8,317 nucleotides of DNA, from positions 1 to 8,317 of the forward strand of contig JALHNN010000090.1 in assembly GCA_022843505.1 (NCBI GenBank). Reading direction: 5' to 3'. The notes beneath the pieces were generated by a model. The model did not search any database, had not been told where the DNA came from, and worked only from the letters and a program-made list of their open reading frames with translations. Below are positions 1-7,132 of this stretch, in pieces (within the stretch, counting starts at the first letter, position 1; the number at the start of each line of letters is the position of its first letter). The translations under genes were made by a program, and so were the position numbers. Source of the DNA: Sulfuritalea sp. (GTDB lineage Bacteria > Pseudomonadota > Gammaproteobacteria > Burkholderiales > Rhodocyclaceae).

Positions 1-401
1 AGGCGCTGGAAACCTTTGCCAACCCGGCCCCGCAGCGGGATTACCAGATCCACATGGAAATCCCGGAGTTCACCTGCCTGTGCCCCAAGACCGGGCAGCC
101 GGATTTCGCCGTGCTGACCCTGGATTATGTCGCCGACACGCTTTGCGTCGAGCTGAAGAGCCTCAAGCTCTACATCTGGAGCTTCCGCGACGAGGGCCAT
201 TTCCACGAAGACGTCACCAACCGCATCCTCGACGACCTGGTGAGCACCGTGAAGCCCCGCTTCATGCGTCTGACGGCACGCTTCTACGTGCGCGGCGGCA
301 TCTTTACCAACATCGTCGCCGAACACCGCAAGAAGGGCTGGAAACCCGCGCCGCGCCTCGAACTCGCCGAGTTCCCCGCCCAGTCGAACACCCGCGGCTG
401 A
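1..401 (+). CDS. queF: NADPH-dependent 7-cyano-7-deazaguanine reductase QueF (5' truncated by window edge)
   Basis: QueF reduces the nitrile of preQ0 to the aminomethyl group of preQ1 with NADPH, in the cytoplasm, as part of queuosine tRNA modification. The frame is open from base 3, so the true start lies before the window; probably only a few N-terminal residues are missing. About 132 residues are visible, which fits the short single-domain QueF type. The family signature CLCPKTGQPDF is present: the catalytic Cys (codon 81-83) and Asp (102-104) are seven residues apart, as Cys55 and Asp62 are in Bacillus subtilis QueF. The His-Glu pair in GHFHED (codons 204-209) falls exactly where His96 and Glu97 are expected. 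The substrate-binding stretch ELKSLKLYIWSF and the C-terminal run RFYVRGGIFTN are also typical. The gene converges on the c-di-GMP gene to its right and is functionally unrelated to it. The ATG at 54 lies inside the conserved domain and is not the start. Confidence 0.97.
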   Translation, partial: ALETFANPAPQRDYQIHMEIPEFTCLCPKTGQPDFAVLTLDYVADTLCVELKSLKLYIWSFRDEGHFHEDVTNRILDDLVSTVKPRFMRLTARFYVRGGIFTNIVAEHRKKGWKPAPRLELAEFPAQSNTRG

Positions 402-417
402 CCCGTCCCCGCCGATG

Positions 418-438
418 CTGCCAGCCGCCTCGGGGCAG
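418..438. terminator. possible hairpin between convergent genes
   Basis: The 39-nt gap between the queF stop and the stop of the minus-strand gene holds an inverted repeat. CTGCC pairs with GGCAG and, inside it, CCG pairs with CGG around a three-base CCT loop; an AG bulge separates the two stem parts. Its position between two converging stops would suit a shared terminator. There is no T-tract on either strand, so it is not a standard intrinsic terminator, and in GC-rich DNA such a hairpin can arise by chance. Confidence 0.3.
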
Positions 439-440
439 GA

Positions 441-3400
441 TCAGGCGTTGCGACGGAAATAGCGCGCCGCAAACTCCGTTGCCGGCATCGCTCTGCCGAA
501 CAGGTAACCCTGACCGTAGCGGCAGCCCCGCCCGGAGAGGAAGTCTCGCTGTTCGGCGGTTTCCACGCCTTCCGCCACCACCGCCAGGCCCAGCGCCCGC
601 CCCATGGAAATGATGGCGTCGACCAGGGCCGCGCCTTCGCCGCTGCCGGGCAGGCCGGCGACGAAGGTCTGGTCGATTTTCAACGTATCGACCGGAAACC
701 GCTTGAGATAGGACAGCGACGAATAGCCGGTGCCGAAGTCGTCGATGGCGATGCGCACGCCCAGGTCCCGGATCTCGTTCAACTGCCGCCAGGCATCGCC
801 CTGGTCACCGATGAACAGGCTTTCGGTGATCTCGATGGACAGTCGTTGCGGCGGCACGTCGTGGGTCGCCAGGGCCGCGCGCAAGGTCGCCGCGCAATCG
901 GCGCGATGGAACTGCTGTGCCGAGACATTGGCGCCGATGCAGAAGCCCGCGGGTACCAGTTCGCTCCAAAGCGCCGCCTGGCGCGCCGCCTCGTCTATCA
1001 CCCAGGAGCCGAGTTGCAGGACCATTCCGCTCTCCTCGGCGACCGGAATGAACTCGATCGGATCCAGCAGGCCGCGCCGCGGATGACGCCAGCGCACCAG
1101 CGCCTCGGCCTTGGCCGGCAGCCCGGACGCCAGGTCGACCACCACCTGGTAATGCAATTCGAATTCCCCCGCGCGCAGAGCCTGGCGCAGTTCGTCCTCG
1201 ATCTGCAGCCGGGCGACGGCATGATCGTGCATCTCGGCGGTGAAGAAGCGGAAGGTATTCTTGCCGTCGGATTTGGCGCGATACATCGCCGTGTCGGCGT
1301 GGGCCAGCAGGTCCTCGGGATTCGCTCCGTCATCGGGGAACAGCGTCAGGCCGATGCTGGCCGAGACGAAAAGCTCCTTGCCTTCGATGGCGTAGGGTTC
1401 TCGGATATGGGTGAGGATCTTGCCTGCCAGAACCTGCAGGTCGCCCTGCGCCTGGATCTCGGGCAGCACCACCATGAACTCGTCGCCGCCGACACGGGCG
1501 ACGGTATCGGACTCGCGTATGCAATGCACCAAGCGGCGGGCGGATTCCACCAGCAACAGGTCGCCGACGCGATGGCCGAGCGTATCGTTGATGTGCTTGA
1601 AACCATCCAGGTCGAGCATGACGACGCCGACGCGACGCCCGTTGCGCTGCGCCCGGGCAATGGCCTGCTCCATGCGGTCGGCGAGCAGGCGGCGGTTGGG
1701 CAGCCCAGTGAGCGCGTCATGGGCCGCCTGGTGCTCTATCGCCTCGGCCTGGCGCTTCTCCTTGGTGACGTCGCTGAACATCGCCAGGTAGCGCTGGACC
1801 CGGCCGGCCTCGTCGCGCATCACCGTGATCGAGAGCCGCTGGGCAAAGGGCTCGCCCGACTTGCGCCGGTTCCAGACCTCGCCCGACCAGAAGGCATCCC
1901 GCTGCAGCGCCTGCCACATCGACTGGAAGTGTCCGGCGTCCTGCATTCCGGCGTTGAGCAATTTTGGATCCTTGCCGACCACCTCGTCCATGGCATAGCC
2001 GGTGATCGCCTCGAAGGCCGGATTGACCGCGATGATCCGGTTCGTGGCATCGGTGATCATGATGGCTTCGCTGGTCCTCTCGAAGACCAGCCCCGCCAGC
2101 GCCAGCCGCTGCTCGAGTTGCTTGCGCTCGCCGATATCGAGCAGGATGCCGCGCACCACACCCTGCCCCCGGTCCGCCGACGGGGCCCGGGCGGCGGAAA
2201 GGTGATGCACCCAGATGTAATAACCGTCGATGTGGCGCAGGCGATAATCCAGCGAGCATCCGTTTCCATCCTCCATGGCCGCCTGACGGGCTTCGGCTAC
2301 CCGGGCGGCATCGTCCGGATGCAGGTGCGTGGCGAGGAAGTCCGGCTCCAGCCAGGCGGCAGCCTCGATCCCGAGCAATTCGCCGGCGCGCGGCGATACA
2401 TAGGTGAAGCGCTCGTCGCGCAATGAGTATTCCCAGGCCACGACGCGCGCGCCCTCGACCAGAAAGCGGTAGCGCTCCTCGCTCTGGCGCAGAAGCTCCG
2501 TTGCCAACTCCCTTTCTTGCTGGTAATCGGCCAGCGAACCCATCATGCGCCGCAAGGATGCGGCAAGGTGGGAGAGTTCGTCATGCCGCTCGTCGTCGGC
2601 CTGGTTCAGCGATGCCTCGGCCAGCGGCGTCACTTGCCGGCTGGCGGCAAAGTCCCGCTGTGCGTTGGCCAGCGCCAGGATGCGCCGCACCAGCACGGTC
2701 GCCCAAAGACCGAAGGACAGCCAGGCCACCGCGATGAACACCAGGATCCCGGGGCTGAACGACAGCAGCAGTTCGCCGAGATCGAAAACCTCGACATGAT
2801 TGACGTCGATGAGCAGGCGCGGATTGTCCGGCGTCGCCGGAGTCCAGGGCAGCAGACGGCGACTGGGCAAGGGATCGGCGTCCGCATCGACCCTTGCCTG
2901 CAGCATGCCGTCGTCGCCCAGCGAACTCGCCACGACGAGGCCCTGCCAGACCAGCGACAGGCGCGTCTCCGGAAATGCCATCGCCACCAGCACCGCATGA
3001 TCGAGAGGCCGATACAGCAGCAGGCTGCCATTGCGATCATCCCCCAGCCAGACTTGCTGGCGGAATACCCGGTAAAGGGTCCGGCCGACGTCGTCGTAAG
3101 CCCAGGCGGCGTCGCCGCCGGTAAAGCTTGCTTCCGGCAGGCGGCGCGAACCGTATTCAAACTCGGCGAGCTTGCGTCCTTCATGATCCAGGATCACCGC
3201 CAGCGGAAAATTCGGTACGCCCCCCTGGGCGACGATGAAATTGGCCAGGCGGGACTGCCGATGCATGGCATTCTCGAGCACGCGCGCATGCTCGAGCCTG
3301 GCCTTGAAGTTGTAGGCGTCGTTCTCCCAGGCGATCTCGCTCATCGCCAGGGCATTTCGGTAATGCGCTTCGGCATGGCGCACCTGCGTATCGAGAAAGC

Positions 3401-3530
3401 GCAGTCGCGACTGGGCATGAAACCAGACGGCCAGCACGAATCCGGCAAGCAGCGTCGCCAGCAGTGCCACGGCCATGCGCCAGGCGATCTGTCGCGACAG
3501 CGGATTGGGTCGCGAACCGGAAGGCGTCAT
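441..3530 (-). CDS. membrane sensor with two PAS domains, GGDEF diguanylate cyclase and EAL c-di-GMP phosphodiesterase
   Basis: A 1029-residue inner-membrane protein predicted to make and/or degrade cyclic di-GMP. Order of parts: TM helix ~16-37; periplasmic region ~38-255, perhaps Cache- or CHASE-like (AVILDHEGRKLAEFEYGSR), which I cannot assign firmly; TM helix ~257-281; HAMP-like linker ~282-335 containing DELSHLAASLRRMM; PAS 1 ~352-470; PAS 2 ~473-595; GGDEF ~600-762; EAL ~775-1020. The cyclase motif GGDEF is intact (681-685), with a product-inhibition RxxD motif (RESD, 672-675) five residues upstream. The phosphodiesterase residues are also present: E809 in EAL, N868 in NVS, E900 in EITES, D930-D931 in DDFGTGYSS, K951 in KID, E987 in EGVET and Q1007. 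Either or both activities are therefore possible. The ATG at 3530 follows the stop of the upstream binding-protein gene by one base and has a good AAGGA site, which supports this start and translational coupling. It is the last gene of the run. The natural signal is unknown; the upstream binding protein is the obvious candidate partner. Confidence 0.95.
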   Translation of the reverse strand: MTPSGSRPNPLSRQIAWRMAVALLATLLAGFVLAVWFHAQSRLRFLDTQVRHAEAHYRNALAMSEIAWENDAYNFKARLEHARVLENAMHRQSRLANFIVAQGGVPNFPLAVILDHEGRKLAEFEYGSRRLPEASFTGGDAAWAYDDVGRTLYRVFRQQVWLGDDRNGSLLLYRPLDHAVLVAMAFPETRLSLVWQGLVVASSLGDDGMLQARVDADADPLPSRRLLPWTPATPDNPRLLIDVNHVEVFDLGELLLSFSPGILVFIAVAWLSFGLWATVLVRRILALANAQRDFAASRQVTPLAEASLNQADDERHDELSHLAASLRRMMGSLADYQQERELATELLRQSEERYRFLVEGARVVAWEYSLRDERFTYVSPRAGELLGIEAAAWLEPDFLATHLHPDDAARVAEARQAAMEDGNGCSLDYRLRHIDGYYIWVHHLSAARAPSADRGQGVVRGILLDIGERKQLEQRLALAGLVFERTSEAIMITDATNRIIAVNPAFEAITGYAMDEVVGKDPKLLNAGMQDAGHFQSMWQALQRDAFWSGEVWNRRKSGEPFAQRLSITVMRDEAGRVQRYLAMFSDVTKEKRQAEAIEHQAAHDALTGLPNRRLLADRMEQAIARAQRNGRRVGVVMLDLDGFKHINDTLGHRVGDLLLVESARRLVHCIRESDTVARVGGDEFMVVLPEIQAQGDLQVLAGKILTHIREPYAIEGKELFVSASIGLTLFPDDGANPEDLLAHADTAMYRAKSDGKNTFRFFTAEMHDHAVARLQIEDELRQALRAGEFELHYQVVVDLASGLPAKAEALVRWRHPRRGLLDPIEFIPVAEESGMVLQLGSWVIDEAARQAALWSELVPAGFCIGANVSAQQFHRADCAATLRAALATHDVPPQRLSIEITESLFIGDQGDAWRQLNEIRDLGVRIAIDDFGTGYSSLSYLKRFPVDTLKIDQTFVAGLPGSGEGAALVDAIISMGRALGLAVVAEGVETAEQRDFLSGRGCRYGQGYLFGRAMPATEFAARYFRRNA

Positions 3531-3531
3531 T

Positions 3532-4545
3532 TCATTCCTTGCGGCCGACCCAGCGGTCCATGATCATCGACTCGACGTTGAAGGTCTGCGCCGCCGCGTT
3601 GCCGGCCTGGGAATTGCGGAAGAACGTCTCGGTCTCCTGCAACTGCCTCCGGGAAAAACGACCATCGACGCTGTACTGGCGCGGATAGCGCCCCAGGGTT
3701 TCGAGCATGTAGCGGCGCTCCTTGGGATCCTCGATGCCGGCCAGGGCGATGATCTCCTCGGGGCCGTGGCCGGCGATCCAGGCCAGCGTTCGGCGCAGGA
3801 TGCGCACCATGACCTCGGCCTTCCTCGGATCGGCGTCGATCCGGTCGCGTCGCCCGACCAGCGTGCCGCGCAGAAAGCCGCCGCCCGGGATGCCCGCCGC
3901 GACGCCGGGCTCGCCCAGATGCAGCAGCTGGAAGGCCGTACCCTCCGCCACCATGCGAGCGGCATGCGGCTCGTCGCCCATCACCGCGTCGGCCGAGCCC
4001 TCGGCGAGCATGGCCGCCTCGGACGACCAGCGCTGGCCGACGGAGACGAAGCGCACGGATTCGGGCGGGACTCCGGCCTGGCGCAGCAACAACTCGATCA
4101 ACTGGTGGGAGTTGGTCTTGGTGGTGATGGAGTTGCTGTGTACGCCGACCACGCGGCCGCGCAAGTCAGCCACCGTTCGGACCTTGCCCTTGAGGCCGCT
4201 GCGCACCAGCAACACATAGAGCGGCAGATCGTTGACTGCGGCGAGGGCAACGATGCGATTGTCCTTGAGCCGCGCCGACATCGCCGCCGGCAGGCCGAGC
4301 ACGGCGAACTCGGCGTTGCCGGAAAGCATTTCCTGTATCGCCACGCCGCCGCCGGCGACATAGCGCAGGTTGAGTTCGGCGCCTTCCGCCTTGTCGGCGC
4401 CGATCTTGGCCGCCAGCGCCAGGGGCAGGTAGGAGGCGGCCCCCGGCCCCGGGACGCTGACCGTGATGCGCGTCGCCTGCGCCAGGCCCAACTGGCTGGC
4501 GAGGAGGCAGGCGACGGCAAGACAGACACGCAGGGTAGTTGTCAC
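3532..4545 (-). CDS. periplasmic NMT1/TauA-like solute-binding protein
   Basis: A 337-residue secreted binding protein of the NMT1/TauA/SsuA type (type II periplasmic fold), the group that includes thiamine-precursor, taurine, alkanesulfonate and nitrate binders. I chose the GTG at 4545: it is followed directly by a signal peptide (VTTTLR, hydrophobic VCLAVACLLASQLGL, cleavage after AQA at about residue 24). It lies 10 nt after the previous stop, with AGGG eight bases upstream. An in-frame ATG at 4620 would add 25 Arg- and Ala-rich residues in front of the signal peptide and overlap the previous gene. Family features are the early RITVSVPGPGAASYLPLALA strand and ligand loop, GGGVAIQEMLSGNAEFAVLG (~65-84), and TVADLRGRVVGVHSNS (~124-139), matching the usual 'dLkGk.vgv' segment. 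Mature length fits the family. No lipobox is convincing. No permease or ATPase adjoins it; instead it is sandwiched between two c-di-GMP enzymes, so a sensing role is inferred. The ligand cannot be predicted. Confidence 0.88.
   Translation of the reverse strand: MTTTLRVCLAVACLLASQLGLAQATRITVSVPGPGAASYLPLALAAKIGADKAEGAELNLRYVAGGGVAIQEMLSGNAEFAVLGLPAAMSARLKDNRIVALAAVNDLPLYVLLVRSGLKGKVRTVADLRGRVVGVHSNSITTKTNSHQLIELLLRQAGVPPESVRFVSVGQRWSSEAAMLAEGSADAVMGDEPHAARMVAEGTAFQLLHLGEPGVAAGIPGGGFLRGTLVGRRDRIDADPRKAEVMVRILRRTLAWIAGHGPEEIIALAGIEDPKERRYMLETLGRYPRQYSVDGRFSRRQLQETETFFRNSQAGNAAAQTFNVESMIMDRWVGRKE
3536..3540 (-). promoter_or_regulatory. ribosome binding site AAGGA for the distal GGDEF/EAL gene
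   Basis: On the minus strand AAGGA sits five bases before the ATG at 3530, inside the last codons of the preceding solute-binding protein gene. It fixes the start of the GGDEF/EAL gene. The upstream TGA (3534-3532) lies between this site and the ATG, an arrangement typical of coupled translation. Confidence 0.7.
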
Positions 4546-4553
4546 GCTGGCGG

Positions 4554-4557
4554 CCCT
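4554..4557 (-). promoter_or_regulatory. ribosome binding site AGGG supporting the GTG start at 4545
   Basis: AGGG on the minus strand, eight bases before GTG, overlaps the TAG stop of the upstream GGDEF/EAL gene (4558-4556). It is modest in strength but, together with the signal peptide that begins at this GTG, it favours 4545 over the upstream ATG at 4620. Confidence 0.5.
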
Positions 4558-7132
4558 AGACCGGAATGAACGGTAGCGTGCGGCCCAGCGGGTCGCCGTC
4601 CGGGCAGGTGACCCGGGCATTGACCCAGGTCTTGCCGAAATTGCTTTCGGTCACCGGCATGCCGAAGCGGAAGCCCTGCAGGATGTCGCAGTCCTGCGCC
4701 ATCAGGAAGGACCACTGCTCGTCGGTTTCCACTCCTTCGGCGATGATCTGCAGACCGAGGGCCTGGGCCATGCGCACGGCGGCAATCACCAGGGCGCGGT
4801 CATTGCGATCCTCGGAGACGTCATTGATGAAGCTGCGATCGATCTTCACCGTATGGAAAGGAAATTCGCGCAGGTAGCTGAGCGAGGAATAGCCGGTGCC
4901 GAAATCATCCATCGACAGGCGCACGCCCAGCGCATGGAGTTCTTCGAGGATCTGCCGCACTTCGCCCTGATTGCGCAGCAGCAGGCCCTCGGTGATTTCG
5001 ATCTCGAGCTGCGGCGGCGGCACGGCGAATTCCGCCAGGCACTCGCGCACCATGGCGACGAAGCCGCTGCTGCGGAACTGGCGCGGCGAGACATTCACCG
5101 CCATGACGAATTGTTCCTGCTGCAGGCGCCAGCGCGCCAGAGTGGCGCAGGCCTCGCGCAGAACCCAGCGGCCCAGGTCGACGATCAGCCCGTTCTGTTC
5201 CGCCACGGGGATGAAAGTCGCCGGCTGTACTTCGCCCAGTTCCGGACTGTTCCAGCGCAGCAGGGCCTCGGCGCCGATGATCAAACCGCTGTCGGCGCGC
5301 ACCAGCGGGTGATAGACGACATGCAGTTCCTGGCGCTCAAGCGCGCCGCGCAGGCAGCGGCCGATCTCCAGGCGCTGCAGCGAGAGGTCGTGGATCGACC
5401 GATTGTAGAAGCGATACATGTTGCGCCCCGAATCCTTGGCCTCATACATCGCCAGGTCGGCGTTGCGCAGCAGGACCATGGGCTCCGTGCCGTCGTCGGG
5501 ATAGATGGCGATGCCGATGCTGGGCGACGTCGTCAGTTCGCGCTCGTCGATGGTGAAGGGCTGGGCAAAGGCGGCGATCACCTTTTCCGCCACGGCGGCC
5601 GCCTCGTCGCCATGGCTGAGCCCGCCGACAACGATGAGGAACTCGTCGCCGCCAAGACGGGCCACCACGTCCTCGCCGCGCACGGCCGCCGTCAATCGCT
5701 GGGCCACCTGGCGCAGCAGGGCATCGCCGACGGCATGGCCCAGCGTGTCATTGACCTCCTTGAAATTGTCCAGGTCAAGGAACATGGCGCTGGCCTTGCC
5801 GCCGTCGCGGCGAGCGCGGCTCACGGCCTGGATCAGCCGGTCATTGGCGAGGACGCGGTTGGGCAGGCCGGTCAGCAGGTCGTAGTGCGCCTGGTAGGTG
5901 ATGCGTTCCATCTGCGTACGCTGCTCGGTGATGTCCTCGCAGGAGAGCAGCAGATGGGTCGCGCGCCCGTTCTCGTCATGAACGGCGCCCAGGCGCAGGC
6001 GCTCCCAGTAGGCATCCTCGCCACGCCGGCTGGGCTGCTCCAGATCCCAGATGCCGCCGGCGCTGGCCACGCGCAGTGCGTTGTCGGCATCGAGCGGATC
6101 GGCCGTGCGCAAGACCTCGACCAGGGGCCGCTCCAGAAGGGCCTCCGGCTGTCGTCCGGTGATGCGGCAATACGCCGGATTGACGAACTCCACGGCGCCC
6201 CCGATGCGGGCAATCAGTATGCCCACCGGATTCTGCTCGACGACCTGCGAAAAGCGTACCAGCCGGCGGTTGGCGCTCTTCAGGTCGGCGGTACGTTCCT
6301 GCACGCGCTGTTCGAGTTCGACCTGGGCGGCGCGCAGGGCCGCCTCCCGCGTCAGGACCTGCTGGCGCATGGTGCCGAAGGCCTCGGCGAGGTCGCCGAT
6401 TTCATCATGGCGGGCGATGGCGATGTTTCCGCTCTCCTCTCCGGCCGCCAGCTTTTGCGCGTGGTCGTGAAGAATGCCGATGCGCCGGACCACGGTCCTG
6501 CCCGAGTAGGCCAGGCCGACGAAGATCACCAATCCGCCCAGCAGCACCAGTTTGAGGAAGTCCTTTCGCTGCGCCTGCTGCTCCCCCGTCGCCTTCAGGT
6601 AGGCCGCGTCGGCGGCAGCCTCCGTCTGTTCGGCGACCTCGGTGAGCAGGGCCTGGATCGACAGGTAGGAAACGTGGGACCCCCCTGCCGTGATGGCGCG
6701 CACGCCCCCCAGATTCATCTCGCCGGCCAGGTGCGCCTGCTCTTCGAGCCGGGACCGATAGTCGTGCCAGTGGCCGGCCAGGCGCTTCGCCTCGTTGGGT
6801 GACTGAGCCCCCAGCGCCACGGAGAACGCGCCGATATCGCGATCGAGCACGGCGATCTCGCTGCGCAGGCGCTGGATATGCGCTTGCAGTGCAAAGACAT
6901 CCTCGAGATGCCCGAGTTCGAGTTCCTGGTTGCGCAGGTTGCCCACCCTCGCCTGGAGACCATGCAGTCGGGCCAGCGGCCGTACATGACGCTCGAGCGT
7001 ATCGACCAGGCGTTCGGTCGAGTTTTCCAGCATGCGGTTGCCGGCAAATAGCAGCATCAGGACCAGCACCCCGCCGCCGGCGAAACCGAGCAGCAGCTGC
7101 CGCAGCAGACCGAAGCGGGTCGGCAGTTTCAT
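4556..7132 (-). CDS. membrane sensor with helical periplasmic region, HAMP, PAS, GGDEF and EAL domains
   Basis: An 858-residue inner-membrane c-di-GMP enzyme. Order of parts: TM helix ~10-31; periplasmic ~32-193, rich in heptad-like Leu/Glu/Arg patterns and probably a helical bundle as in chemoreceptors; TM helix ~194-211; HAMP ~211-265 (HDEIGDLAEAFGTMRQQV); short coiled coil ~262-295; PAS ~290-400; GGDEF ~408-578; EAL ~590-830; a tail of about 20-30 residues with no clear domain. GGDEF is intact (494-498), with the RxxD inhibitory motif RGED at 485-488. EAL-domain residues E622, N680, E712, D742-D743, K763, E799 and Q819 are all present, so cyclase and phosphodiesterase activity are both plausible. 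I place the start at the ATG at 7132, which overlaps the upstream stop as ATGA and leads straight into a membrane segment. A start at 7246 would add 38 polar residues lying over the upstream gene. By order and overlap, its likely partner is the family 1 binding protein encoded just before it. Confidence 0.95.
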   Translation of the reverse strand: MKLPTRFGLLRQLLLGFAGGGVLVLMLLFAGNRMLENSTERLVDTLERHVRPLARLHGLQARVGNLRNQELELGHLEDVFALQAHIQRLRSEIAVLDRDIGAFSVALGAQSPNEAKRLAGHWHDYRSRLEEQAHLAGEMNLGGVRAITAGGSHVSYLSIQALLTEVAEQTEAAADAAYLKATGEQQAQRKDFLKLVLLGGLVIFVGLAYSGRTVVRRIGILHDHAQKLAAGEESGNIAIARHDEIGDLAEAFGTMRQQVLTREAALRAAQVELEQRVQERTADLKSANRRLVRFSQVVEQNPVGILIARIGGAVEFVNPAYCRITGRQPEALLERPLVEVLRTADPLDADNALRVASAGGIWDLEQPSRRGEDAYWERLRLGAVHDENGRATHLLLSCEDITEQRTQMERITYQAHYDLLTGLPNRVLANDRLIQAVSRARRDGGKASAMFLDLDNFKEVNDTLGHAVGDALLRQVAQRLTAAVRGEDVVARLGGDEFLIVVGGLSHGDEAAAVAEKVIAAFAQPFTIDERELTTSPSIGIAIYPDDGTEPMVLLRNADLAMYEAKDSGRNMYRFYNRSIHDLSLQRLEIGRCLRGALERQELHVVYHPLVRADSGLIIGAEALLRWNSPELGEVQPATFIPVAEQNGLIVDLGRWVLREACATLARWRLQQEQFVMAVNVSPRQFRSSGFVAMVRECLAEFAVPPPQLEIEITEGLLLRNQGEVRQILEELHALGVRLSMDDFGTGYSSLSYLREFPFHTVKIDRSFINDVSEDRNDRALVIAAVRMAQALGLQIIAEGVETDEQWSFLMAQDCDILQGFRFGMPVTESNFGKTWVNARVTCPDGDPLGRTLPFIPV
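7129..7132 (-). promoter_or_regulatory. ATGA stop/start overlap (translational coupling)
   Basis: The TGA stop of the family 1 binding protein (7131-7129) and the ATG of the GGDEF/EAL sensor (7132-7130) share two bases. Upstream on the minus strand lie GGTGA (ten bases before ATG) and AGG (four bases before), both weak Shine-Dalgarno candidates, so the downstream gene may depend on ribosomes finishing the upstream one. Confidence 0.7.

Noticed and set aside
846..2426. A 526-codon plus-strand open frame opposite the distal GGDEF/EAL gene
   Set aside because: It mirrors the well-supported GGDEF/EAL gene, has no domain, and its composition is that of a reverse-strand shadow.
3532..4545. NMT1-like protein as a lipoprotein (Cys at residue 13 of the signal region)
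   Set aside because: The residues before that Cys (AVA) do not fit a good lipobox and the hydrophobic stretch continues past it to an AQA signal peptidase I site.
3475..4569. A 364-codon plus-strand open frame opposite the NMT1-like gene
   Set aside because: It covers almost exactly the real minus-strand gene and its translation shows no family features, while the minus-strand product has a signal peptide and family motifs.
700..4930. Near-identical DNA around the DDFGTGYSSLSYL coding segments of the two GGDEF/EAL genes (about 700-765 and 4868-4930)
   Set aside because: The match is confined to the highly conserved EAL motif and decays on both sides. It reflects protein conservation, not a recent duplication or a repeat element.
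4853..6802. A 649-codon open frame on the plus strand opposite the proximal GGDEF/EAL gene
   Set aside because: It lies wholly antisense to a gene with clear domains and gives a low-complexity protein rich in Ala, Gly, Gln, Asp and His, with no recognisable motif. Long antisense frames are expected in GC-rich coding DNA.
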